The position numbers and the translations under genes are program-made. From Xenoacremonium recifei (lineage: Eukaryota > Ascomycota > Sordariomycetes > Hypocreales > Nectriaceae): 64,000 nt of DNA. The notes below the pieces were generated by a model, which worked only from the letters and a program-made list of their open reading frames with translations, had not been told where the DNA came from and searched no databases. Positions 1 to 9,969 of this stretch are shown here, one piece after another (position 1 is the stretch's first letter; the number at the start of each line of letters is the position of its first letter). The stretch covers positions 992,001-1,056,000 of the forward strand of contig WOFQ01000002.1 of NCBI GenBank assembly GCA_012184525.1, given 5' to 3'.

Positions 1-569
1 AGACCGATTCAAATCTCTTTTCGACATTCTTACCTGATTGAGACTTCTTTCTTTCCATTCTCCCTGCCTCGCCTTCATTGTCGGTTGTCGCTGGCAAGCT
101 ACGGGGCGGTTCAAGGCAGAGCCGGGGGTTTCTAACCACGTCATCCGTTCAGCCTTGCGTCCCGGTTCCATCTGGTTCGGCATACCATCGCGTTGCTGAG
201 ATCGTCGACTGTCCAAAGGAACACCAGATATGGCGTACAACGCGACGATGCTGCCGGTACGGCCCGGCGGAGATTTTTTTGGTTGGGTTCAACGGCTGAC
301 TGATGATAGAATGTGGCGGCAGCGACAACGGAACTCTGGCCCTCGGTCATGAATACGGTCATGATTCCGTGGAGGGCGACACCACTCCCTTCCGGAATTC
401 GAAAAAGGACCGACAAACCCGCTGCTCAACCTACCGCAACCTCTCCAGCTGCGACATTTGAGACCGTAAGTCAGATCATCAAGTCTCATAGAGCGCACAA
501 CTAACTTCTTGTCCTTAGGTCTCCAAGCCCCAACTACCTGAATTCCTTCGAGACGCAAACCTTCCCTCG
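1..569 (+). promoter_or_regulatory. YME1 upstream region with a 5' leader intron
   Basis: Upstream region and 5' leader of the YME1-like gene. It holds a convincing intron at 466-518 (53 bp): donor gtaagt, branch ctaac at 501-505, acceptor ttag. After its removal the frame of the downstream gene stays open upstream to an ATG at 349, which would add 56 residues. I prefer the ATG at 570 because the sequence after it is a better mitochondrial presequence, so the intron is probably in the 5' UTR. No other gene is seen here. Confidence 0.6.
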
Positions 570-2859
570 ATGATCCCTCGCAATATCTCGAGCGTCACGA
601 CGGCGCAGTCGACAATTTCCCAGCTAAGCCAGGTCGGCCTCCGTGCGGCGAACCCCATCCTCCGACGGCCGTACTTTCAGCCCCGGGCTACTGCATCGCC
701 ATCCATTCTACAACCTTTCCTGCGATCTTCTTCTGGGTTTTCAACTTCTCGGGGCATCTCTACAATCGTCAAGTTTGGTGGCCAACAAAGAGGCTTTGGT
801 TCATCGTCGAATGGTATCTCGCGCAACCAGCTTGCGTCCATGGAGGAGAGCGCAAACCGCAATCCAGGAAACGCCAATGCCCAAAATGCCTTCTATCAAC
901 TTCTTCTGAGAGCCAACATGCCTGCGATTCTGGTCGAGCGATATCAATCAGGCCGTTTTGCCACCAATCCGGCGACCGATGATGCCTACCGCAAAGCGCT
1001 CGCGCAACTTGGTGCCAATGCGACGTCTGCGGCCAACCAAGCGACTGCCGGAAACTATGCGCGCACCCAGTGGCCGTCCTTTGAACAGCCGGCCGGAAAT
1101 GCTGCGGTCAACGGAGCTCAGCTTGCTGGCAACCATATGGGTGGCAAAGGCGAACCAATCCACGTTATCGTCCAGGAATCAACTCGATCTGTCGTCTTCC
1201 GGTGGTTCAAGTTTATTGCCATCTTCCTCGTCGTCACCTATCTCTGTTTTGCTGCAGTCACAATTCTCATTGAGACGCTCAGTACTTTCAGGCGCGGACC
1301 AGGCGCAAAGCAGGACTCTGAGGTGAAGGCCGAGAAACAGACTACCAGGTTCAGCGATGTTCACGGTTGCGACGAGGCCAAGGAAGAGCTCCAGGAAGTT
1401 GTTGAGTTTCTCAAGAACCCTGAGAAGTTCACTGATCTTGGCGCAAAGCTACCCAAAGGTGTTCTCTTGGTTGGACCTCCCGGAACCGGTAAAACCCTCC
1501 TCGCCCGAGCTATCGCTGGTGAGGCTGGCGTTCCCTTCTTCTACATGTCAGGCAGTGAGTTTGATGAGATCTTTGTCGGTGTTGGTGCCAAGCGAGTTCG
1601 AGAACTCTTCACGGCAGCGAAGGCCAAGTCACCTGCTATCGTCTTCATCGATGAACTGGATGCCATTGGCGGCAAGAGAAACCCGAGAGATCAAGCGCAC
1701 GCCAAGCAGACCCTGAACCAACTTCTTACTGAGCTCGACGGCTTTGACCAGGACGCCAAGATCATTATTATTGGCGCGACCAACCTTCCCAAGATGCTCG
1801 ACAAGGCGCTCACGCGACCTGGCCGTTTTGATCGCCATGTAAATGTGGAGCTGCCTGACGTTCGTGGCCGCATCGCTATTCTGAAGCACCATGCCAAGAA
1901 GATCAAGCTTTCCCCGGATGTCGACCTCGACGCTATCGCTGCGCGATGCCCCGGCCGCTCGGGTGCTGAACTAGAGAACATGCTCAACGTTGCTGCACTA
2001 AAGGCCAGCCGAGCAAAGGCTACTATTGTCTCGAAGGACGATCTGGATTGGGCATTCGACCGTGTGACGATGGGTTCCGAAAGGAAGTCCATGGTTGTCA
2101 CGGAGAAGGAAAAGGAAATGACGGCCTACCACGAGGCTGGCCACGCACTGGTACAACTATTCGACAAGGAGAGCTCCAGCACGCTCTACAAGGTGACCAT
2201 TCTTCCGAAAGGTCCCTCGCTGGGCCACACTGCTCAACTTCCGCAAATGGACAAGTATTCGTACACTGCTGCTGAGTACATGTCGAACATCCGTGTTCTA
2301 CTGGGAGGAAAGATGGCAGAAGAGATGCGTTACGGTGATGACAAGGTGACTTCAGGGGTTTCATCGGTAAGTTCTTGGTCACGGATTGATGCCGGATATG
2401 AGCTGACAACTGATTGATCAGGACTTGGAGCGAGCAACGGACCTGAGCTTCATGATGGTAACGTTGTTCGGCATGTCGGCCGCTTTGGGGCCCGTGGAGT
2501 ATAGCCGACGCTACGAAAACCTCAGCTCAGAAACCAAGGCCGCAATCGAAGGAGAGGTCCAGAAAACTCTACGGAAATCGTACGAGGATGTTCGTCAATT
2601 ATTGACGGAGAAGCGGAAAGAGCTCGATCTGCTTGCCAAGGCCCTCGTTCAGTATGAAACCCTGGATAAGGCGGAGGTCGAGAAGGTCATTCGAGGGGAA
2701 TCTCTACCCGGCCGGGTGATTGTTCCCAAGGGACCTTTGACAATACCAATTCCCGACGACGTACCACAGCCTCCAGGTCTTGGTGGCGTTCCGCAGCCCC
2801 AACCACCTGAGTCTCCAGCACCACCGGCCGCTGCAGAGACTTCGCAGTCGAATAGCTGA
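570..2859 (+). CDS. YME1: Mitochondrial i-AAA protease YME1 (FtsH family)
   Basis: ATP-dependent zinc metalloprotease of the inner mitochondrial membrane that degrades misfolded or surplus inner-membrane and intermembrane-space proteins. Two exons, 570-2366 and 2422-2859, encode 744 aa; yeast Yme1 is 747. The intron at 2367-2421 (gtaagt...gatcag) keeps phase 0. The Arg/Ser-rich N-terminus reads as a mitochondrial presequence. One membrane segment lies at about residues 213-236. Then come Walker A GPPGTGKT (302-309), Walker B VFIDELDAIG, the second region of homology ending RPGRFDRHV, and the protease motif HEAGH (521-525). The third zinc ligand is expected in the SDLERAT segment that the splice creates. 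The C-terminal tail is Pro-rich. Family is certain. i-AAA rather than m-AAA is inferred from the single membrane segment and the length. Confidence 0.96.
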
Positions 2860-3521
2860 GCCCGCGGTGGCGAAAGGAAGGAATCCCAGGGTCGGCCTGG
2901 ATCTTGAAGGGAGGGTCCCTTCAGGGCGCAACCAGAATGTGCCTATTCATGCATGTTTGCAAGGGACGGAAAGAGTCTAGCAGAACTACTTGATGGTAAT
3001 TCGACAAGGCAGACGTTCCAGAGCACAACTCGAAATGTCACGGCCTGTCGTGAAAAGCGGATCTTGGTCTCAGGAAGCGATCTTTATTGCGAAAGACATA
3101 GCTTGATAGCATGGACAAGGCTCAAGGTTATCTTTGATGCATCGCATCGTGGCTCATTAGCGTGGACGAGCGAGCCTATGTATACACACAGACAAACCCC
3201 TCCGGTTTATATTTGAATTGAATTTTCCGTTTGTACCATTTGAAGATGCCGAAATCGGCACATTTGTCGTCCTTGAGCTCGAAGAATTGCCTCGTCTTTC
3301 AGAAGACACGTATGTGGGGGTGGGTGTTTCGTGGGGGCGGCCTTCAACCCCCAATGACGCAAGCGGGGAAGGAGCTTTGGTGCTTGGGGATTGTCATGTC
3401 TGAGTTGATAACGCCAACGTCAACTTCAACTTCACTTCTTCACCTCAGCCCTGATCTTACTAGTCCTGGACTCTTAGGCGTCATATAAAATCGTCAGTTC
3501 GTAATCCAAGTAGCCACAGAA
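2860..3521. other. Intergenic, YME1 to SDR reductase
   Basis: 662 bp between two genes on the same strand. It should hold the YME1 3' UTR and the promoter of the reductase. No coding or RNA feature is recognised. Confidence 0.6.
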
Positions 3522-4757
3522 ATGACGAAGATTCTCCTCACAGGTAATCCCGAGCAGATCTCTTTTTACAGGTCTTCATAACTCATACTTGCCACAGGTG
3601 GTTCAGGCTTCATAGCTGGTATGTTGCCTTACTAACATTCGAGCACATAATACCTTCCATTGGGGGGTCTATGTGCCTGATTATGACCATATTAGTCATG
3701 ATCTAACTCTCTTGTTCTTTATAGCCCACATCCTCGAGCAGCTTCTTGAGCAAGGCCACTCAGTCGTCACCACTGTCCGCAGCGAGGACAAGGCGCAGAA
3801 AATTCGCGATGCCCACAAGAGCGAGGCCGATCGCCTTGAAGTTGTTGTGGTCCCTGACATCGCAAAGCCTACTGCCTTCGATGAGGTGGCTAAGACGCCA
3901 GGGCTTGAGGCAGTCCTTCATACGGCGAGCCCCTTCCATTACAAGTGGTGTAAGTATGAGGCATAGACATGAGAAATGAGCTTCTAACAGTTTTATGTCC
4001 AGCCGACCCCAAGACTGAGCTGATTGAACCCGCCGTCATCGGCACCACTGGCATCCTCAAGGCCATAGCCCGCTCAGCCCCCTCTGTCAAGCGTGTGGTC
4101 ATCACATCTTCCTTCGCCTCCATCATCTCAGAGGCTGCCTTCAGGGACCCGAAGACTACGTTCACAGAGATGTCCTGGAATCCCGTCACCATTGACGAGA
4201 TTCACAAGGACCCAACTACTGCCTACCGCGCCTCCAAGACCCTCGCCGAGCGCGCGGCCTGGGACTTCATGGTTACCGATCGGCCAGGCTTTGACCTAGT
4301 CACTCTTTGCCCTCCACTGGTGATAGGTCCCGTGGCCCACCATCTGGCTACCCTAGATAGCATCAACACTTCCAACGAACGCTTTGTCACGATGCTGAAG
4401 GGAGGTTGGAAGGAATCCATCCCTGAGGTCTTCCCTGTCCCGTACTGGATCGATGTCCGGGACCTGGCAACAGCCCATATCCGAGCCCTTGAGGAGGCTG
4501 CAGCAAGCGGTCAGCGATTGCTCACTACGGCTGGTGGATTCAGTCATCGCGAGATCGTCGAGATTGTCCGGACGAACTTCCCCGAATTCGCCAGTCAATT
4601 GCCTGGACCAGATGTGAAAGGAGGTCAATTCCCTCCAGAGGACCAGATCTTCAAAGTCGACAGCTCTGTGACGAACAATATTGTCAAGATTAAGTGGCGT
4701 GGGATTGAGGAGACTACCAAGGATTTGGTCGTTTCTCTCAAAGCTCATGGAATTTAG
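3522..4757 (+). CDS. Gre2-like NAD(P)H-dependent reductase (extended SDR)
   Basis: Cytosolic extended short-chain dehydrogenase/reductase of the Gre2 / dihydroflavonol-reductase-like group, which reduces aldehydes and ketones with NAD(P)H. Four exons (3522-3543, 3598-3618, 3725-3949, 4003-4757) encode 340 aa; yeast Gre2 is 342. The introns are 54, 106 and 53 bp, and the third has a ctaac branch. The first 22-nt and 21-nt exons together build the nucleotide-binding motif TGGSGFIAAHI, which confirms the splicing. The catalytic set is visible: SSF (Ser) and YRASK with Tyr164 and Lys168. The substrate cannot be read from sequence; methylglyoxal, isovaleraldehyde or a secondary-metabolite ketone are all possible. 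Confidence 0.9.
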
Positions 4758-4958
4758 TTCAGGGGCTTGGGAGCACAGATTATAGCTGGGTACTTTACAT
4801 TGGCTGCTTATCAGGGCTGACATATAAAAAGAAACGCCTTCTAAATCTAATGCTTCACTTGCGCGCTTCATAGTACTGCTCCATCTCCTAAACCCCTTCT
4901 CAAGCTTGCAAATGCCCACCCTTGACAAAGGTCAAGAAGGGCAAAAAGCAAAAGAAGA

Positions 4959-5077
4959 ACATACAACACTGGGTATTCGCTGATCGTCACCGACTCAACT
5001 ACTAATCCAGCGCTTCCCAGGTTAACTAAGGGGGAGCGGACGGGACCCTGTATTCTCTAGGAGCTATGGTCGTATGT
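4959..5077 (-). rRNA. 5S rRNA, copy 1 of tandem trio
   Basis: The reverse complement begins acatacgaccatag and ends tgttgtatgt, the two strands of helix I of fungal 5S rRNA. Inside it carries cccgtccgct, ttagtagttg and atcagcgaata. Length is 119 nt. In the transcript direction it is followed by T-runs (complement of the A-runs at 4943-4957), the expected Pol III terminator. This copy is the most diverged of the three in the cccgtccgct-to-ggaagcg segment. It may or may not be functional. Confidence 0.88.
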
Positions 5078-5152
5078 GAGGGTATCGTGAGCCCAAGCCG
5101 CCCAAGAGCTCAGAGGGGTTTCCCTTCAGGATAGCAAAAAGGCAAAAGGAAA

Positions 5153-5271
5153 ACATACAACACCAGGTATTCGCTGATCGTCACCGACTCAACTACTAAT
5201 CCGGCGCTTCCTAGTTTAACTATGGGAGAGCGGACGGGATCCCGTGTTCCCTAGGAGCTATGGTCGTATGT
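5153..5271 (-). rRNA. 5S rRNA, copy 2 of tandem trio
   Basis: A second 119-nt 5S gene in the same orientation, 75 bp beyond copy 1. Its middle segment (cacgggatcccgtccgctct) matches classic fungal 5S best of the three. All three copies share unusual bases in the helix IV region (gagtcggtgacgatc where many fungi have gggtcggtgacgacc), which would put one mismatch and one G-U pair in that stem. A-runs at 5136-5155 on the plus strand give the T-run terminator. Confidence 0.9.
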
Positions 5272-5352
5272 GGTGTTGAGGGTATCCCAACTTGCCCATG
5301 AGAACGGGATCTGCTACGCCTGAAAAGGGGTAAAAAGAGGCAAAAGAAAAAG

Positions 5353-5471
5353 ACATACAACACCGGGTATTCGCTGATCGTCACCGACTCAACTACTAAT
5401 CCAGCGCTTCCTAGTTTAACTATGGGAGAGCAGACGGGATCCCGTGTTCTCTAGGGGCTATGGTCGTATGT
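5353..5471 (-). rRNA. 5S rRNA, copy 3 of tandem trio
   Basis: A third 119-nt 5S gene, same strand, 81 bp beyond copy 2. It keeps helix I, the cccgtctgct and ttagtagttg boxes, and the same helix IV variants. The A-rich block at 5333-5352 supplies a T-run terminator. Units repeat every 194-200 bp, and the sequence before each terminator is similar, so duplication of a whole gene-plus-flank unit is likely. Confidence 0.88.
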
Positions 5472-5960
5472 GGAGGTGAAGCTATCACAAGCGAGCTATG
5501 GAGACACTCCACTGCGCATAGCCCTAAGGACTTTGCCATCCCAGCAAACCCCATCTAATGACTCGATTAAGTCTTGTAAGGTGAAAAATTTTCTTCATCA
5601 GTCAATACACAGTAGATTGAGCGTAAAGTCTCTCGTTCCGAGTCATGATGCTTGAGGGTTCGGTGGATCTCAGATATAGCCCTCAGTGCGGACGCTATTG
5701 ACAGGAAAAGTTTTCGTCGTCACGATCATGAAAGTGTTTTGCGAGGTAGATGTTGCATCGAATTAGTTGTATTGTCTCGACTTTTCCTGATAGTAAAATT
5801 CCAACGTACGTAAAAAAAGATCATGGTATCATTTCGTAATGGTTATGCCCTCACATGCACAAGCTGTTCCCGATTCCTCCCTTTCAACGCCGACACAATT
5901 CCCGTGGTCGCCGAAATGCCTTAAAGGGTCTGTTATATCAATTAAAAGGATCGATCTTGC
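5472..5960. other. Intergenic, 5S trio to NLR gene
   Basis: 489 bp, moderately AT-rich, lying upstream of the 5S genes and downstream of the NLR stop codon. No further 5S copy, tRNA or coding sequence is seen. Confidence 0.55.
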
Positions 5961-8900
5961 TCAAGGGTCGTTGCTAGCCTTAAACAAAATAAATGGAAAT
6001 CGAATCTCGGGATGGACACTCATCGAGGCATGTTCGCCTATCTGAGCAAGGAGAGAACGAGCATCTTGCAAACCTTTCGCAAGGGGATGTGGCTCAACAC
6101 TGATGACCTCGAACCCATGAATGGCCTCATCGCACGTCTCTATGGCCTGGTCAATCTTCCCCAGCAGAAAATAGCATCGAGCCAATTCAATGAGAGCGCC
6201 CAGTCGATCTGGGTGATAATCACCACGTAGTGAGGACATCTGCTTCTGTCTCTCAGTGACATCTAGCAACTCCTTCTCAGCGTCGGCGTAACGGCCTTGT
6301 TGGATCAAGATGGAACCTAGAGTGTGTCTCCCGAATAGAGTCCCGATATGGTCATCTCCAAGGTCGCGTACTGCCACCGGAAGACCCTCTAGGATCAGTG
6401 CCTCGCCCTCTTCTGGTTGACCGTGGGCGCTGTATACGATGGCCATGTTAGCCATGGCTAAGAGCGTATAAGGGTGCTTTTCGCCGAACTTCTTGCGGCG
6501 CGTCTCCAACACTTCCATCATATCTTTCAAGGTCGACTCGAGGTGCTTTCCACCGAGAAGCACGGCGACTCGGCAGCGGTTCTCCCTGGCACAGAGCGTA
6601 CGCTCATGATCTTCCCCGTGGACCCTGGCCATGCCCGCTGCAGCTTCGGAATGCAGCTTGAATGCCTCTTCGAAGTGTTGTCTTCTCCAAAACTTATGCA
6701 CTGTAAGACCGAGACTGTCCATTGCTTGGAGGGAATCTTCGTGGTCGCGAGGTAAATGCTTCAGCAATTCCCTCAGCACAGTTTCTTGAAGATTTCGGGC
6801 TGCGGCGTAGTGACCCTGTTGCCATCGCGTACGCCCCAACTCGCCCATAACTCTCAGCGTTTCGAGATGAGATGGTCCCAGATGGGACGTACAGATTTCA
6901 AGCACAGAGCTCTGGATCCGTGCTGCATCAGCCGGACGACTCAGTTGCCAGTAGATAGTGGCTAGAAATAGGGAAGCCTGCCGCGACAGCTCGCTCTCTG
7001 GGCCCGAGTAACGGTGTAAGACGCCCTGAACATACTCCATGAGTTTTCTGGCATCTTCCCACTGGCCTGTCTTGGCGTATACAAGGCTGAATTTTGCATA
7101 CATGCGTGTTTTTGCTCTGTCAGGGACCAAAGCTGGTACGAGCCAAGAAATCCAGGATGATTTTAAATTCCCGGAATGTCTTGCTGCAGCTATCAGCTTC
7201 GCGGTGCTTTCTCGACGAGCTTGTACGTGCTTGATATGTGGGAACAAGCTGATGTGATACTTCTCATCTTCAGAGGAGTTCCCAAGCGGTGGCAAGAGTA
7301 TGGACGCAGCGAGTAACCTTCCAGTTACATCAGCCCAGAGAGCCTGGTCAGAAAGTCTCATCCTAGGACGTTCTCGAGCCCAAGTATGAACAACCGGATG
7401 CATAGAGTAAGTATCGCTCTTTTCATTCCGTGCAATCAGTGACATGTGCGTTAACTCTGCCAGAGCACTTCTTATACGGTCTTCTGTTACACCCAGATCT
7501 CCGCGCCGCTGAGCGTCCCTGATGAGACTAGGGAGAATCAACGGACCCCTATCTTGCAAGAGCCAAGTGAGGATTGCAGTGGGAACTCCTCGAAGTCGAT
7601 CGACATATGTAGTTGGTGATAGTTTTTGAGATAATGCATGCTTTGCCTCCTGCGCCTGTTTGGACTCGATTCCCGGATTCCGCAAAGCACGCGTGAATAT
7701 TTCGCAAGAGATCTTATCCCGATGCAGGAATGCTAGCACATTGAGCAGCTCCATAGCATCATGAGCAGCCTCAGTATGTTTCCCCTCCAGCCGGTTGTAG
7801 CATATTTCCCAGGTCGTAAAGATGGCTTTGTCGGAATCGAAATCGGAAATCATCATGGCCTTCGCATAACGAATTCGCTGCCACGTTCGATCGTAATACC
7901 CCAGGTAGTCTTTGAGGCTACAATAACCTTGCCGAATTGCAGAACCAGCGTGGATGATTGCTAAGGCCAGATACCCCAAGGCTTGCGTTATGGTTTGAGC
8001 CAACTTCTCGCACGATTTATCCCACGGAGAGGGTGCCTCGGATGCTTTGAGGAGTAGCTGCTTCGCCTCATCAAGTCCCAGCCCGCGGAATTCGTAGTAT
8101 CGACGTCCGACATTGCCATGAACTTTATATGCTGGGATTCTAGTCGTCACCAGGACATGACCTCGGTTCCCTTTCGGGAAATACTTCTCGAGTGGGATGT
8201 TGTCGTCGTCGGCGTTGTCGATAATGAGGAGCCAGTTACGATCAGGTCCCAAATTTGAGAGCCAAGTCAAGGCTGCGGTCTCGTTCTTGTCCGCATTCCG
8301 GTCGAGGCCGGCCGTCTCGGCAATGGTTCCTAGTGTGTTTTTAATACTTTCTGGTGTGCTGGCATCCATCCAAAAGACACCCCAAAAGCTGTCCATGTTG
8401 TCTTGGGCAAACTTGCAGCAAAACTGAGTCTTGCCTGAACCCGCAAGGCCATGAATCACAAAGCGACGTTGTAGTTGGACCCCTCCCTTGCTTGGTTCAA
8501 GGAAGATATCCCGAAGCTCTGCGAGAAGAGCCTCGCGCCCCGTATAGAAGCTCGTGACGGATTGAGGAATATCGAAATGATGGTTGGTAACGGTTGGTCT
8601 CTTGGAGGCCATCTCGATCATGCTCTTAACGAGCTGGATGGATTCGTATACTTCTCCCAGACTCGCGACTGTAGCTGCCTCTTGGTGAGAATCGCTCGTT
8701 GCCATGGACTTCTGGAGGTCCGATATCTGGGAAGTAATGTTCTCTTCGAGCTTCTGGAGGTCTGTGGAGAGAGAGTTGAACGAGTTGGTGTTTTGGTTCT
8801 GGACGGCGCCAAGGTCATGGCAGGTGATCGCACTATGCAACGATTGCAGCAGAGTCTGATGGGCTGCCAGCCTCGTACGACAGTCACGAATCTCTGTCTC

Positions 8901-9293
8901 CTTCGAGTTTCTTCTCCTAACCTTTTTCAATGCTTCGGTCATGTTTGGCTTTGTCCCCTCCAAAGGGCCTTGAATGCTCAAAACCAGAGCATTGAGGTCT
9001 TTCAAGTCCTCGAAGCACTTGGCCAAAGTCTTTCCGACCTGCTTCCATAGCTTTCTGGTATCTTGGGCAGATTTGGAGTCATCGTAGGGTGGCGTGGTCT
9101 CTTGTCTCGATTCGTACGTTTCCGTGACGGCATTGCATATGTCGGTGAGCCTCTGGACATCCTCAGCCAAATCAGCTACTTCTTTGTCGATGTTCTTAAT
9201 ATCCTTGCGTAGCTGATGGATGCTCCGTGCCAGGCGGGTACATATATCGACGACACCGAGTGCGCCTGTGGCGATGGAAAAGGGATCCGCCAT
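5961..9293 (-). CDS. NLR-type STAND protein: helo-like N-terminus, NB-ARC, TPRs
   Basis: A single-exon gene of 1110 aa. The ATG at 9293 (MADPFSIATGALGVVD...) is the only Met near the N-terminus and starts a sequence typical of the helo-like N-terminal domain of fungal STAND proteins. Residues 1-120 are that helical domain, followed by coiled-coil segments. The NB-ARC ATPase has P-loop GLAGSGKT at 282-289, Walker B WLLIIDNADD near 350, and VLVTTR after it. From about 740 to 1070 there are TPR-type repeats with the usual A/G and Y/F spacing. Such proteins act as ligand-triggered oligomerising switches in fungal non-self recognition and regulated cell death. The ligand and the actual output here are unknown. 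No paired effector gene is recognised next to it; the divergent neighbour is a P450. Confidence 0.88.
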   Translation of the reverse strand: MADPFSIATGALGVVDICTRLARSIHQLRKDIKNIDKEVADLAEDVQRLTDICNAVTETYESRQETTPPYDDSKSAQDTRKLWKQVGKTLAKCFEDLKDLNALVLSIQGPLEGTKPNMTEALKKVRRRNSKETEIRDCRTRLAAHQTLLQSLHSAITCHDLGAVQNQNTNSFNSLSTDLQKLEENITSQISDLQKSMATSDSHQEAATVASLGEVYESIQLVKSMIEMASKRPTVTNHHFDIPQSVTSFYTGREALLAELRDIFLEPSKGGVQLQRRFVIHGLAGSGKTQFCCKFAQDNMDSFWGVFWMDASTPESIKNTLGTIAETAGLDRNADKNETAALTWLSNLGPDRNWLLIIDNADDDNIPLEKYFPKGNRGHVLVTTRIPAYKVHGNVGRRYYEFRGLGLDEAKQLLLKASEAPSPWDKSCEKLAQTITQALGYLALAIIHAGSAIRQGYCSLKDYLGYYDRTWQRIRYAKAMMISDFDSDKAIFTTWEICYNRLEGKHTEAAHDAMELLNVLAFLHRDKISCEIFTRALRNPGIESKQAQEAKHALSQKLSPTTYVDRLRGVPTAILTWLLQDRGPLILPSLIRDAQRRGDLGVTEDRIRSALAELTHMSLIARNEKSDTYSMHPVVHTWARERPRMRLSDQALWADVTGRLLAASILLPPLGNSSEDEKYHISLFPHIKHVQARRESTAKLIAAARHSGNLKSSWISWLVPALVPDRAKTRMYAKFSLVYAKTGQWEDARKLMEYVQGVLHRYSGPESELSRQASLFLATIYWQLSRPADAARIQSSVLEICTSHLGPSHLETLRVMGELGRTRWQQGHYAAARNLQETVLRELLKHLPRDHEDSLQAMDSLGLTVHKFWRRQHFEEAFKLHSEAAAGMARVHGEDHERTLCARENRCRVAVLLGGKHLESTLKDMMEVLETRRKKFGEKHPYTLLAMANMAIVYSAHGQPEEGEALILEGLPVAVRDLGDDHIGTLFGRHTLGSILIQQGRYADAEKELLDVTERQKQMSSLRGDYHPDRLGALIELARCYFLLGKIDQAIETCDEAIHGFEVISVEPHPLAKGLQDARSLLAQIGEHASMSVHPEIRFPFILFKASNDP

Positions 9294-9969
9294 CGTTCGA
9301 TAGATGAGGCTCGTCGTGTGATGGGAACCTGCACGGGTGTTTCGACAGCCGCGCTCCTCTCGGATTGGTCCGCGACTACAAGGCCAAACGACCTTGAGCT
9401 TGGGACATAGCCCGTGCAGTTGGTTGTGCTGGATTCGGAGTTGTCTTTCAGAGCTAGTGGACCAAAGGTCCTCGAGGGATTCTGCGAAGTCAGACGTACG
9501 ACTCTCCTCTCGCGATGAAGACAAAAGAGCCTTAATGCCGCACTTCACCTGTTGGCCGTCTGTCGCCCACCTTTTCGGGGCTCAGCTGGGCTCAGCTGGG
9601 CTTGGGGACAGGCAAGGGTCGGACAAAGTGCACGTCCTTATCATTCTGCGCTCTTCTTGGAGAACAGGCAGCACGGGATGCTGCGGAGTTCATGTCTCTT
9701 GAGAAAAGAGTGTGATTCGTCATCGAACCGAGCCAAGAGCTCGTGGTGGTATCAATATCCAATTGAATGAGGGGAATGGGGATGGCTATTTGGGGGCCAA
9801 AATGATACGCGCTGGTGGAGGGCTGGGAGTTTCGAAGTGTCGTTATAGATTGCCTCGTTTGCCCTGCCTGATAATTATTACAAACTCCTCAGTTTCGTTC
9901 ATCACACCTGTCATCCTCGCTAGTACCACATCGAGGCCATTATCCACGAGTCGTATCAGCGTCGACGCC
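9294..9969. promoter_or_regulatory. Divergent promoter region, NLR / P450
   Basis: 676 bp between the two start codons of divergently oriented genes, so it must carry both promoters. A 10-bp unit ctcagctggg is directly duplicated at 9581-9600. No other structure stands out. Confidence 0.5.
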
